Below, piece after piece: positions 1 through 8,528 of a stretch of DNA of 64,000 bases. The first letter of the stretch is position 1. Every line of letters starts with the position of its first letter. The position numbers and the translations under genes were made by a program. Origin of the DNA: Vibrio mexicanus (GTDB lineage Bacteria; Pseudomonadota; Gammaproteobacteria; Enterobacterales; Vibrionaceae); the NCBI RefSeq assembly GCF_001012815.1, contig NZ_JYJP01000015.1:1-64000 (forward strand), given 5' to 3'. The notes below the pieces were generated by a model that saw nothing but the letters and a program-made list of their open reading frames with translations, had not been told where the DNA came from and searched no databases.

Positions 1-1059
1 AAGGTATAGTTTTTCAAACTTTCCAATCACATCTCCATCTTTTATCTCTGATTGGAAAGACTTGTTTTCCACGTCGATTAAATAGCGGTGCTTGCGAGTT
101 TCAGTCCATACATAACGACCTGTAGGGCTAATCCCTTTTTTTCTAAACTCTTTTTCATCTAAATCACCACCTTTTGCTTCTGTACGCACCGAATATAACC
201 ACTCGCCCGTTTTTTCATCGTAAACACCAACCGCATAAGCATGTGCAACTATGCGCTTACCATCGTAAATGACAGAGTGCTCGTTAAATTTGGTGTCCAC
301 CTGCTGTTTTTCGCCATTGCCCAGGGTGTACTTCCAATCTTTAAACTGATCCACGTAGTAAAGATAGCTGCTGTCTTCAGCCCATAAAAATTCCTGATAG
401 CCTCTAGAGCGGCCTAGCTCAGTGTACTCACCAGTTTTAAGATCTTTAATGACCTTGAACATACCCTCTTCAGCCGAATAAGCCAGCGCTAAATAACGGT
501 TATTGGGCGAGACACGCATTAGGCGAACCTTGCCAACAAATTCATCGGCAACCAAGCGAAGATCGGTCCCGTCGGTTTTAATGCTCCAGACTTTATCACG
601 TTGGTCGTAGTGATCTTCTGCCTGATGTCGGGCGTTGTCCCAGCGAAACACGATACGCGGTAAATCGTAAGAGTCCTCATTGGTTAAATCTTCACGAAGC
701 CATTCTTTTGCTTTATAGATTGAGTAACTGGGTTTGCCCGTTTCTTCATCGTAAGTCACATAGTTATGCTCAGTGATGTATACGCGGCCATCGTCCCATT
801 GTTGGGCGTTTTTTTCCGCAATCCGCTCTTAGACTGTGAGCGTTTTTTGTTCTTTGATAACCTCAGCCTGCTGGGTGTTTGGTTCACTATCCTGACCATT
901 GCAACCCGCCAGCCAAGACAACGCTAGTAGGGCCACTATTGAATGCTTTTTCATTGTTTTTTGAGGCTGACTTGCGCTTGTAGTGTTTTCGGTTATTTCA
1001 CTGACAATAAAGTGTGAGGGAAGGGTATGAATGAATTTGTCTGTTTGAGAGGTGCTCAT
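1..1059 (-). pseudogene. Beta-propeller-like lipoprotein, copy 1 (in-frame stop; runs off left edge)
   Basis: This is the downstream member of a tandem pair of closely similar genes. Seen: an ATG at 1059 preceded by a strong GGGAGG site and overlapping the stop of copy 2 as ATGA, which implies translational coupling. A lipoprotein signal peptide starts at an internal Met (954), with hydrophobic core and lipobox LAGC. Twelve residues beyond the mature N-terminal Asn-Gly, a TAA at 829-831 replaces the GAA (Glu) of copy 2. After this stop the same frame is open to base 1 and encodes beta-rich repeats such as VWSIKTDGTDLRLVADEF and SPNNRYLALAY, which look like TolB/WD40-type propeller blades. The C-terminus lies outside the window. 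The lesion is a substitution, unlike the one-base losses seen elsewhere here, so it may be a true nonsense mutation. No function is known to me; a surface or periplasmic lipoprotein is the furthest I would go. Confidence 0.6.
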
Positions 1060-2262
1060 AGTGAGCCTCCCTTGACAAAATCGCCATTGTTTGCAAAGGC
1101 GTTGTACAAAGAAGAATATTGAGCGAGATGTCCTGTACCAATCTGCTTCCAAACCTTATATTGATTGAGTTGTTGCTGGTTGTTTAACTCGAAAAGAAAT
1201 ACCCGTGCGGCTCCGCCGCTGCGGGCGTAATTACCGCTTTTGCTAATGAGGTCTAGTTTTTCAAATTTACCAATCACATTCCCATTTTTTATCTCTGATT
1301 GGAAAGTTCTGCTTTCCATGTCGATTAGATAGCGACGTTTGCGAGTTTCTGCCCATACGTAGCGACCTGTTGGGCTGATGCTTCTCTTGCGAAATTCGTA
1401 GTCTTGAAGATTATCTTCATCGGGGTTAATCCCGACACTGAATAGAAACTCATCTTTTACTTCATCATAGACCGCTACACCAAACTCATTGACAACATAA
1501 CGTTTACCGTTATAAATCGTGGAGTATTCATTGAATTTAGTTTCAACTTTTTGCTTTTCGCCGCTGCTCAGGGTGTATTTCCAATCTTTAAACTGATCGA
1601 CATAGTAGAGATAGCTGCTGTCTTCGGCCCATAAAAACTCTGGGTAGCCCCTAGAACGGCCCAGCTCAGTGTACTCGTCGGTTTTAAGATCTTTAATCAC
1701 CTTGAACATGCCTTCTTCGGCCGAATAAGCCAGCGCCAAATAGCGGTTATTGGGTGATATACGCATCAGGCGAACCTTGCCATCAAATTCATCAGCGACT
1801 AAACGAAGGTCTGTCCCGTCGGTTTTAATGCTCCAGACCTTATCGCGTTGCTCATATAAATCATCTGAAGAGTAAGTACCGTTATCCCAATAAAATACAA
1901 CACGAGGTAAGTCGTAAGAGTTCTCATTGGTTAAATCTTCGCGAGGCCATTCTTCGGCCTTAAAAACAAAGTGGCGAGGTTTCCCCGTTTCTTCATCATA
2001 AGTCACATAGTTATGCTCTGTGATGTACACGCGGCCGTCGTCCCATTGCTGGGCGTTTTTTTTCTGCAATCCTTTCTTCGACCGTGAGCGGTTTTTGTTC
2101 TTTGATAACCTCAGCCTGTTGCGTGTTTGGCTCACTATCCTGACCATTGCAACCTACCAGCCAAGCCAACGCTAGTAGGGCTACTGTTGAATGCTTTTTC
2201 AGTGTTTTCTCTTTGTCACTCTTCACGCCACTATTACCCGACTTTGGTTCTTTGTTTTTCAT
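1056..2262 (-). pseudogene. Beta-propeller-like lipoprotein, copy 2 (frameshift in an A8 tract)
   Basis: This is the upstream paralogue of the pair. The N-terminal part (from ATG 2262) has a signal peptide with lipobox LVGC, then the same EPNTQQAEVIKEQK segment as copy 1. The coding strand carries eight A residues (2056-2063 on the plus strand as T8), where copy 1 has seven. This pushes translation out of frame, while the remaining roughly 330 residues stay open down to the stop at 1056. Removing one A gives a continuous protein of about 400 residues with propeller-like repeats (SPNNRYLALAY, SPTGRYVW). The position corresponding to the copy 1 internal Met is CTG here, so the true start is unsure; no good ribosome site precedes 2262. 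The extra base could be a sequencing error, a real mutation or a slippage-prone switch. Confidence 0.6.
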
Positions 2263-2615
2263 CTACTGACTTGGTTGTCTCGATGGTAATAATTTGGTTT
2301 CTTAATAGCGAACGGAGAAGTGCAAAAAGTCATATGGGATAGGAGTTTAGTCGTAATGAATGTAATAACTGTCATTTTAACTAGAGGCTTACCCAATAGC
2401 CATTGGTATTTAAGTGGAATAACCCTGTTATAGAAAGCGGCGGAGTATTAGTGAGATGAAAAGGAGTGGACGTGTTTTAGAGGGCTCAAAAACGGTGAAA
2501 CCCCAGAGGTGGTAAGTCTCTGGGGTTTCGAATTTTTTAGATGTCTCGGATGGTAAGGCCGATAATCTTATATGCAAAAGGCTGGATTTAATCCAACTAA
2601 CTCCTTGGTAGGGAA
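2263..2615. other. Intergenic stretch between the lipoprotein pair and rplY
   Basis: About 350 bases without a credible gene. It should contain the promoter of the leftward lipoprotein operon and the 3' end of the rplY transcript. The only clear structure is the hairpin at 2497-2529. I see no repeat or recognisable operator in the remainder. Confidence 0.5.
2497..2529 (-). terminator. Terminator of rplY
   Basis: A perfect 12-bp stem (2497-2508 with 2518-2529) with a 9-base loop. Read leftward it is followed by ACCGTTTTT, and read rightward by AATTTTTT, so it could work in both directions. Its position 87 bases downstream of the rplY stop fits a terminator for that gene. Confidence 0.8.
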
Positions 2616-2894
2616 TTAGATGCGGATGAAGTCCATGTGCTCAACTTTTGGCTTGTAAGCGTGACGTTGAACGTCTTGTGGCTTAACCTTAACTTCTGCG
2701 CCGTCAATCACTAGAGTGATTGCTTCGTAGAACTCAGGCTTGTCCATTTGGTTCATTACATCGTCGTGTACTAGCGCGATAGAAACTGGCGCTGCTTCAC
2801 CACCGTAAACAACTGCTGGGAACTTACCAGCGTGACGTAGGCGGCGGCTCGCACCTTTACCTAGCTCAGTACGTACTACTGCTTCAAATTTCAT
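2616..2894 (-). CDS. rplY: 50S ribosomal protein L25, short form
   Basis: Binds 5S rRNA in the central protuberance of the 50S subunit. The 92-residue product is about the length of the single-domain E. coli type (94) and lacks the C-terminal extension of the CTC/TL5 type. The family start ([18 protein letters not shown]), the FPAVVYGG segment and the basic C-terminal part ([18 protein letters not shown]) are all present. The ATG at 2894 has GAGAG seven bases upstream. In E. coli rplY lies next to yejH (radD), rsuA and bcr; here the same block is kept, with a two-component operon inserted between rplY and radD. The gene is transcribed alone, from its own promoter to its own terminator. Confidence 0.96.
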   Translation of the reverse strand: MKFEAVVRTELGKGASRRLRHAGKFPAVVYGGEAAPVSIALVHDDVMNQMDKPEFYEAITLVIDGAEVKVKPQDVQRHAYKPKVEHMDFIRI

Positions 2895-3005
2895 AGTTTT
2901 ACTCTCAAATTAGTAAAAGTTAAATCTCACAAAACTCAATGCGACCTTGAGAATTGCGGTAGGGCTTTAAGTCGTAATTGGTAGTAACGACCAAAGCGAG
3001 CGCGG
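2895..3005 (-). promoter_or_regulatory. 5' leader of rplY, possible autoregulatory site
   Basis: If the promoter proposed at 3006-3034 is right, the rplY mRNA has a leader of about 100 nucleotides. L25 of enterobacteria is known to repress its own mRNA through the leader; whether this sequence carries the same element cannot be decided by eye. Nothing else is visible between 2895 and the histidine kinase stop at 3203. Confidence 0.3.
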
Positions 3006-3034
3006 ATACTATCACTCAATCCGTTTTTAGGCAA
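3006..3034 (-). promoter_or_regulatory. Probable rplY promoter with GC-rich discriminator
   Basis: On the minus strand TTGCCT is followed after 17 bases by TAGTAT, then by the GC-rich CCGCGCTCGC. Both hexamers match the sigma-70 consensus only partly (4 of 6 each). A GC-rich discriminator is typical of ribosomal promoters under stringent control, which suits this gene. Confidence 0.4.
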
Positions 3035-3202
3035 TATCAATCGCGTTTAAACTGCCGAAAAATACAAAGATTAATAGGGCATTGCTGAAAATATCAGCAT
3101 GATAAATCAACAGTGCCTTGTCCCGAACTCGCGCGGTAATTTACCAGTATTTGGTGACAATACAATGTCTAATTTTTTCATTAAAACAGCGGCTGTGTCT
3201 TT

Positions 3203-4537
3203 CTACACTTTTACCAAGTTTAAACAGACGCAAAGACCACCTAATTGGCTCTTACTAAGGTCTATACTGCCACGGTAACTGTGCGCCATTTCAGACACGA
3301 TATTGAGCCCCAGTCCCGTACCAGGTGTGGTTTCATCGAGTCGCACGCCGCGCTGAATCACATGCTTCAATTTATCTTCTGGAATACCCGCGCCATCGTC
3401 TTCAATAAACAGTGTGACCGTGTTGTTCTCAGTCTTGGAGTGGATTCGAATGATTGATTCAGCCCACTTGTAGCCGTTCTCTATTAAGTTTCCGATCATT
3501 TCGTCTAGGTCTGTTGGGTCTACGGCTACTTCGACTTCTGAATCGACCTCATTAATCAGCGTGATACCTCGCTGGGCATAGACTTTGTCGAACGCCATGG
3601 ATATTGCGTCGATACGTTCACTTACGGGCGTAGAAACGGACAGTATGTTCACGCTACCAGCAACGCGAGCACGGCCTAAGTGATAGTCGATGTGTGATTG
3701 GATTTGTGCGATGGGCTCTTCGAGTTTCTCTCTCTCTTCAATCGGTAGTGTTTGGATTTCATTTCTCAGCACGGCGAGTGGCGTCTTAAGCGCGTGAGAG
3801 AGGTTACCCGCATGGTGCCTTGCGCGTTCTAATAGCTCTTGGTAGTGGAAGAGCAGGGCATTGAGGTCGGCCACTAGCGGAGAAACTTCCTTGGGATATT
3901 CGCGCGATAGTTCGTTTTGTTTACCTGCTTTTAGTGCGGTGAGTTCATGCTTCATGATAGTCAAAGGGTAAAGTGACCAACTCACTTGTAGGCCGATGAG
4001 CACTAGTACACCTGTGAATAGTAGTCCTAGTATTATCCAAAGCTGCTCGGTTAACTCATCCAATGTTTGGTTTATTGGCTTTTCATCAATACCAATAACG
4101 ATGTTGATAGGTGATTTGCTGTCAGGTAGAAAAACACTCTGCTCTGTATAGATAAGCGGTTCTTTCTGCGCGCCAAAGAGCAGTTTTCTCAGGGGCTTCT
4201 TTTTAACGGTGATGGTTTTATCCCATAAAGAGCGAGAGCGCAGAGTCAGGTTTTCATGGGTTGCTACCCAGTACAGGCCGCTATATGGCTGAGTAAATCG
4301 AGGATCTGACAGAGGGCGGGTTAGTTTTACCTCACCATTGGCGTCCATCTCCAAGTTAGCGATGATTTCGTCCATAGCTAAGTTGAGTTGGCTTGTTACA
4401 TCACTAATCAGGTAGTCTTTAACTAATTTGGGTATCCCGAAACCTGCGGCGAGTATCATGGCGCTCAGCCACAAAGTTGCCGCCAATAATAGGCGGCTTT
4501 TAAGACTTAAACGTTTCCTTAATGCTTGATTAGGCAT
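3203..4537 (-). CDS. Sensor histidine kinase of the PhoQ/CarS type
   Basis: Inner-membrane sensor kinase that autophosphorylates and passes phosphate to the response regulator encoded just upstream. Seen in order: first membrane segment at about 15-35, a periplasmic sensor region to about 165, second membrane segment at about 166-186, a HAMP-like linker, and the H-box NLSHALKTPL with the phospho-acceptor His248. The N-box includes GNLIEN (Asn350), G1 is DGAG (381-384) and G2 is GTGLG (406-410). All catalytic motifs are intact in the 444 residues. The start overlaps the end of the regulator gene by 8 bases. Together with the PepSY gene this matches what I recall of the Vibrio carRS (vprAB) locus, which controls lipid A modification and polymyxin resistance. 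That specific identity is inference from family and neighbours. Confidence 0.88.
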   Translation of the reverse strand: MPNQALRKRLSLKSRLLLAATLWLSAMILAAGFGIPKLVKDYLISDVTSQLNLAMDEIIANLEMDANGEVKLTRPLSDPRFTQPYSGLYWVATHENLTLRSRSLWDKTITVKKKPLRKLLFGAQKEPLIYTEQSVFLPDSKSPINIVIGIDEKPINQTLDELTEQLWIILGLLFTGVLVLIGLQVSWSLYPLTIMKHELTALKAGKQNELSREYPKEVSPLVADLNALLFHYQELLERARHHAGNLSHALKTPLAVLRNEIQTLPIEEREKLEEPIAQIQSHIDYHLGRARVAGSVNILSVSTPVSERIDAISMAFDKVYAQRGITLINEVDSEVEVAVDPTDLDEMIGNLIENGYKWAESIIRIHSKTENNTVTLFIEDDGAGIPEDKLKHVIQRGVRLDETTPGTGLGLNIVSEMAHSYRGSIDLSKSQLGGLCVCLNLVKV

Positions 4538-5186
4538 TGAGTTTGTATCCTAACCCGCGAACCGTTTTAATGATTTTGGGTGCGATTTTCTTACGGATTC
4601 GGCCAATAAACACTTCGATGGTGTTTGAGTCACGGTCGAAATCTTGTTTGTAGATGTGTTCAACCAACTCGGTGCGGGATATAACCTTGTCTTTGTTATG
4701 CATGAAGTACGCAACGACTTTGTACTCAAGCGCTGTTAGCGTGACCGGTGAACCTTGCCATGAAACGATAGACGAACGAGTATCCAATGTGAGGTCGCCT
4801 TCTTGCATTACAGGCGCTGCTGTACCAGAAGCGCGTCTAAGCTGAACACGAAGTCGAGTCACGAGCTCAAGCATTTCGAACGGTTTGGTAAGGTAATCGT
4901 CTGCACCTGCATTTAGGCCTTCGACACGTTGGCTCAGCGTATCGCGAGCACTTAATATGATAACTGGCGTGTTGATGTTTTCGTCGCGAATGCCTTTTAG
5001 CACGGTTAGCCCGTCCAGTTTGGGTAAACCAAGGTCAAGCACTATGGCATCCCACTCTTCTGAAGTGGCGCGATACAAGGCATCAATGCCATCTTGGGAG
5101 AGCTCTGGCACCCAGCCTGCTTGTTCTAATGTGTCGCAAATCTGTTCACCAAGGCGAGGGTCGTCTTCAACTATCAGGATTTTCAT
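4530..5186 (-). CDS. OmpR-family response regulator, CarR/VprA-like
   Basis: DNA-binding regulator, phosphorylated by the adjacent kinase. The receiver domain (1-115) has the acidic pocket Glu7-Asp8-Asp9, phospho-acceptor Asp51 in VLDLGLPKLDG, and a conserved Lys in YLTKPF. A winged-helix effector domain follows (about 125-218), ending in TVRGLGYKL, the classic OmpR/PhoB signature. Its length of 218 residues is normal. It lies 18 bases downstream of the PepSY gene and overlaps the kinase start, so the three form one operon. In Vibrio cholerae the related CarR/VprA activates lipid A glycylation genes. Orthology is likely but not proven from sequence alone. Confidence 0.92.
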   Translation of the reverse strand: MKILIVEDDPRLGEQICDTLEQAGWVPELSQDGIDALYRATSEEWDAIVLDLGLPKLDGLTVLKGIRDENINTPVIILSARDTLSQRVEGLNAGADDYLTKPFEMLELVTRLRVQLRRASGTAAPVMQEGDLTLDTRSSIVSWQGSPVTLTALEYKVVAYFMHNKDKVISRTELVEHIYKQDFDRDSNTIEVFIGRIRKKIAPKIIKTVRGLGYKLNA

Positions 5187-5204
5187 TCTTTTTGTTCCTT
5201 TACC

Positions 5205-5660
5205 TTACTTCTTGATCACTTCGTGAAGGTTACGCCCTTTGAGCTCAATCATTTCGAGTGTCGTAGCGTCATACTCAACGTTGATTACGTTGCTGTCATG
5301 CATCAACTTTAGTTCGTAAATCCACTCATCGTCGTCTTCTTCGAGTTCAACTTTAATGACTCTGCCATGAAGTTGGGTTTCTACGGTTTTATAGAGTTCC
5401 GAGAAAGATTGGATTTTTCCTTGCTGTACGGCTTCGAAAACCTCATTTTGGTCTTCATCAATTTCGACTCTCGCCCCTGACACTTGAGCTTCAGTGAGCA
5501 TTTGGTCGTAATGGTCAGACGCCTCATCGGCCCAACAAAGTGGGGCAAAAGCGAAAATAGGAACAAGCAAAACCGAGAGCCATTTTGCTGATTTAGGTAG
5601 CGATACTTTAGTCAGCTTTTTACCAAGCGCTTTACTAGACTTTTTGCGAGACATAGCCAT
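5205..5660 (-). CDS. Periplasmic PepSY-domain protein of the two-component operon
   Basis: The protein has a basic N-terminus and a signal peptide (hydrophobic stretch at about 28-42, probable cleavage after CWA). A single PepSY-like region of about 70-80 residues follows, ending in VEYDATTLEMIELKGRNL. PepSY domains are small extracytoplasmic modules thought to bind or inhibit other proteins. Small PepSY proteins are often encoded beside two-component systems, where they may adjust the sensor. As the first gene of the operon it probably shares its promoter with the regulator and kinase. Two ATGs lie close together (5660 and 5654), and the second has AGG at a better distance. Its exact role is unknown. 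Confidence 0.75.
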   Translation of the reverse strand: MAMSRKKSSKALGKKLTKVSLPKSAKWLSVLLVPIFAFAPLCWADEASDHYDQMLTEAQVSGARVEIDEDQNEVFEAVQQGKIQSFSELYKTVETQLHGRVIKVELEEDDDEWIYELKLMHDSNVINVEYDATTLEMIELKGRNLHEVIKK

Positions 5661-5787
5661 AACCTAGAGTGATGAGTAACAACAGTATAGCCAGTCTAAG
5701 CGCTCTACTGTGAATGGAAAATGAATAGCGATGAATTGTGCTCTAGCTATCCTTTCTAAGGGCTAAATAGTGCTTTAAATGAGCAGG

Positions 5788-7525
5788 TTAGCTCTTTAAT
5801 TCATCATCGAAGATCTTATCGCGCAGTTTCCAAAAGCGCCCTGCCTTACGGGCAATGATGAATTGCGGTAATCTGAAACGGTGCTGATTGGCCACCACTT
5901 TGGTTGGACTACTTGCCTCGAATGGACGATGTTTATCGGCCAAATGAGGGCGAACAAATTGATCCGAAAAGCGCTGCTTTTGTGCTTTAGTCGCGAGTGA
6001 CCAAAAATCATGAACTTGAACGTCGTTCTCGCCATGATAGGTGACTTTGAGTTGGTTTTGCCCCGTTTTGGTTTTGTGGGTTTGAAGGGTTAGGTCGGTA
6101 CATTCAAACACCAAGGCATCTTTTAGATTCAACGCCTCTTTAAGCTTTTTGTCTGGGTCTACGAGCGTTGCATCGCACTCATGGCAAATTCGCGCAGCGA
6201 TGTCGTTGTCAGCACCACACTCATTGCAGTATTTGGCGCGGAATCGATAGCCGCAATGTTCACGTTCTCCAGTATCTTCATCGGTGAAGTACCCTTGCAG
6301 CGCCTGCCAAAGTGTTCGAGCAAGAAACCATTGCTGTCGAGTTTGCCCCAAAAGTTGTTATTAAAACCGCAGGCCGGGCAGGGAATGGTGATGATTTCGC
6401 TGTCTGAGTCTGGTTTTGGATCACCGACTTCGGGTTGGTAGAGATCGTAACTGTTACCGGCATAATCAAGCACAAGGCACTCTTCTTTATTGGGAGAAAG
6501 CCTTAAGCCACGGCCAACAATTTGCTGATACAAACTGACAGATTCGGTCGGACGCAGTATGGCAATTAAATCCACGTGAGGTGCATCGAAGCCAGTGGTG
6601 AGAACGGATACGTTAACTAGGAACTTGATCTTCTGATCTTTGAAGCGCGAGATGATGTCGTCACGCTCAGGTGTGGGTGTGTCACCAATAACAATCGCGG
6701 CTTCGCCTTCTGGCAGCAGTGAAAAGATCTCTTGAGCATGCCTAACCGTCGCGGCGAAAATCATGATACCAAGTCGGCTTTCCGCGTACTGAACCACCTG
6801 AGCAATGATTTGTGGTGTGGCGCGTTTTGATTGTTCTATCACCATATCCAGTTCGGCTTCTTTATAGCGTCCGGTATTGGCAGGTTTAAGTTGGGAGAAA
6901 TCGTAACTGAGCACTGGGGCGTCAACCATTCGCGCAGGAGTCAGGAAGTTTTCATCTAATAAGTAGCGAATCGGTAGCTCGAAGATGCAATCACGGAAAA
7001 AACGCGGCTCTTCGCTACGCACTAACCTCGGGTGTGGTATTGATAGATCCAACCCATGCCCAAGCGATACGGCGTGGCTGTTAATCCGAGTATCTTAATG
7101 TTTGGGTTGAGCTCTTTGAGGTGATTAATGACTTTCTGATAGCTGCTGTTTTTATCGTCTGGTACGCGGTGACACTCATCAATAACCAGCAGAGAAAACT
7201 GCTCTTTGAAATCGTCAAGGTTACGCACGACAGATTGTACCGAGGCAAACACAACTTGTTCGTCGGTCTCTTTTCGCCCAAGGCCAGCCGAGTAAATCGA
7301 ACCTTTCAGTCCATAACCTTCGTATTTGGCGTGGTTTTGTTCTACTAATTCTTTTACATGCGCCAGTACTAATACTCGCCCTTTGGCTAGCCTTGCGAGT
7401 TCGGCGATAACCAAACTTTTCCCCGCTCCAGTCGGCAGTACAATGACCGCAGGTGTTGAATGCTTTCGAAAGTAGTGGATTACGGCTTTTACGGAATCAG
7501 CTTGATAGGGGCGAAGGGTGTACAT
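5788..7525 (-). CDS. radD: DEAD/DEAH-box helicase RadD (two apparent frameshifts)
   Basis: RadD (YejH) is a superfamily 2 ATPase that works with RecA and SSB in recombinational repair. Motifs in order: Walker A PTGAGKS (31-37), DECH box (116-119), LTATPYR (about 148-154), motif VI region [10 protein letters not shown], then a C-terminal cysteine cluster (CPACGF and later CNECG and CHECD) that likely binds zinc. The coding frame is broken twice. Near 7024-7025 an A is missing on the plus strand (GGTTAG should read GGTTTAG on the coding strand). At 6292-6294 a CCC run should be CCCC. With both bases restored the product is about 579 residues, close to E. coli RadD (586). The spacing to rsuA and the order rplY-radD-rsuA-bcr match E. 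coli. I regard the gaps as sequencing losses. Confidence 0.9.
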
Positions 7526-7669
7526 GAATGAGCTGAGAATTCTTTAACAAAACAAAGAGCGATAGTATACAGGCCCTACAATTACGTTGAACAAAAAATT
7601 TTCGCTTTGATACTCGCACCTTTCTAATGACAAGGTATACTGCGCGCGAATCAAATTTATGAGGTAAGC

Positions 7670-8365
7670 ATGCGTTTAGATAAGTTCCTTTGTGACACGC
7701 TTGGTGTAACACGTAAAGAAGCCAATCAAATTCTACGTACGAAGACAGTGACAGTAGATGGCGAGATGGAAAAGAAAGCGGCGACACAAGTCTCTGAAGA
7801 CTCGGTTGTTGAGTGGGAAGGTCGTCAGCTCACTTTATCTGGCCCACGTTACATCATGCTATACAAGCCAGAGGGCTTTGTGTGCTCGCATGAAGATGGA
7901 TCTCACCCAAGCGTGCTGACTCTTTTAGATGAAATCAAACTGGAAGATCTGCACTTTGCGGGTCGATTGGATGTGGATACTACTGGACTTGTGTTGATCA
8001 CCGATGATGGTCAGTGGTCTCATCGTATTACTTCTCCTAAACACAAATGCCCGAAAACTTACCGTGTGTGGCTTGCCGACCCTGTCCAGCCAGATTATGC
8101 AGAGAAGTTTGAACAGGGCATTCAACTTAAAAGTGAAGATGGCCTAACGCTTCCTGCTCAATTGGATGTGCGTGCAGAGAAAGAAGTACTGCTGACTATT
8201 CATGAGGGCAAATACCATCAGGTGAAACGCATGTTTGCCGCTCTGGGCAATAAAGTGGAGGCGCTGCACCGCGAGTTTATCGGTGAAATCGAGATGGATG
8301 AGTCGTTAGAACTGGGTGAATACCGATACCTCACTCAAGAAGAGATAGAGTCAATCTGGAAATAA
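7670..8365 (+). CDS. rsuA: 16S rRNA pseudouridine(516) synthase
   Basis: Converts uridine 516 of 16S rRNA to pseudouridine. An S4 RNA-binding domain covers about residues 1-50. The RsuA/RluB/E/F catalytic domain follows, with the motif GRLDVDTTGL and nucleophilic Asp101 (Asp102 in E. coli). Near the C-terminus is the family motif HEGKYHQVKRMFAALG. The length of 231 residues equals the E. coli enzyme. The ATG has GAGG five bases upstream. It is transcribed divergently from radD, whose start is 144 bases away, and is closed by a clear terminator at 8445-8473. Confidence 0.97.
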   Translation: MRLDKFLCDTLGVTRKEANQILRTKTVTVDGEMEKKAATQVSEDSVVEWEGRQLTLSGPRYIMLYKPEGFVCSHEDGSHPSVLTLLDEIKLEDLHFAGRLDVDTTGLVLITDDGQWSHRITSPKHKCPKTYRVWLADPVQPDYAEKFEQGIQLKSEDGLTLPAQLDVRAEKEVLLTIHEGKYHQVKRMFAALGNKVEALHREFIGEIEMDESLELGEYRYLTQEEIESIWK

Positions 8366-8444
8366 TAAACTCAAATTGGAATTAGTTTGGTTCCTAATAA
8401 GAACTAGTAAAAATTACCAAATTAGATGAATATATAAATAAGTG

Positions 8445-8473
8445 AATCAGGCTCTCATTTTGAGGGCCTGATT
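8445..8473 (+). terminator. Terminator of rsuA
   Basis: A 13-bp stem (8445-8457 with 8461-8473, one T-G pair) with a three-base TTT loop is followed by GGTTTTTT. It overlaps a possible TTG start at 8472 for the next gene, which makes that start unlikely. Confidence 0.85.
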
Positions 8474-8528
8474 GGTTTTTTATTATCTTCTTCCCGTTTC
8501 CGCATTTTTCTGGCTGAGTATTGATTCT

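Noticed and set aside
7585..7605. LexA-like half site upstream of radD (CTGTATACT on the minus strand)
   Set aside because: The second half CAG at the required distance is missing, so it does not fit CTG-N10-CAG.
8472..8528. Upstream TTG start for the Bcr-type exporter
   Set aside because: It lies inside the rsuA terminator hairpin and would put an atypical segment before the conserved N-terminus.
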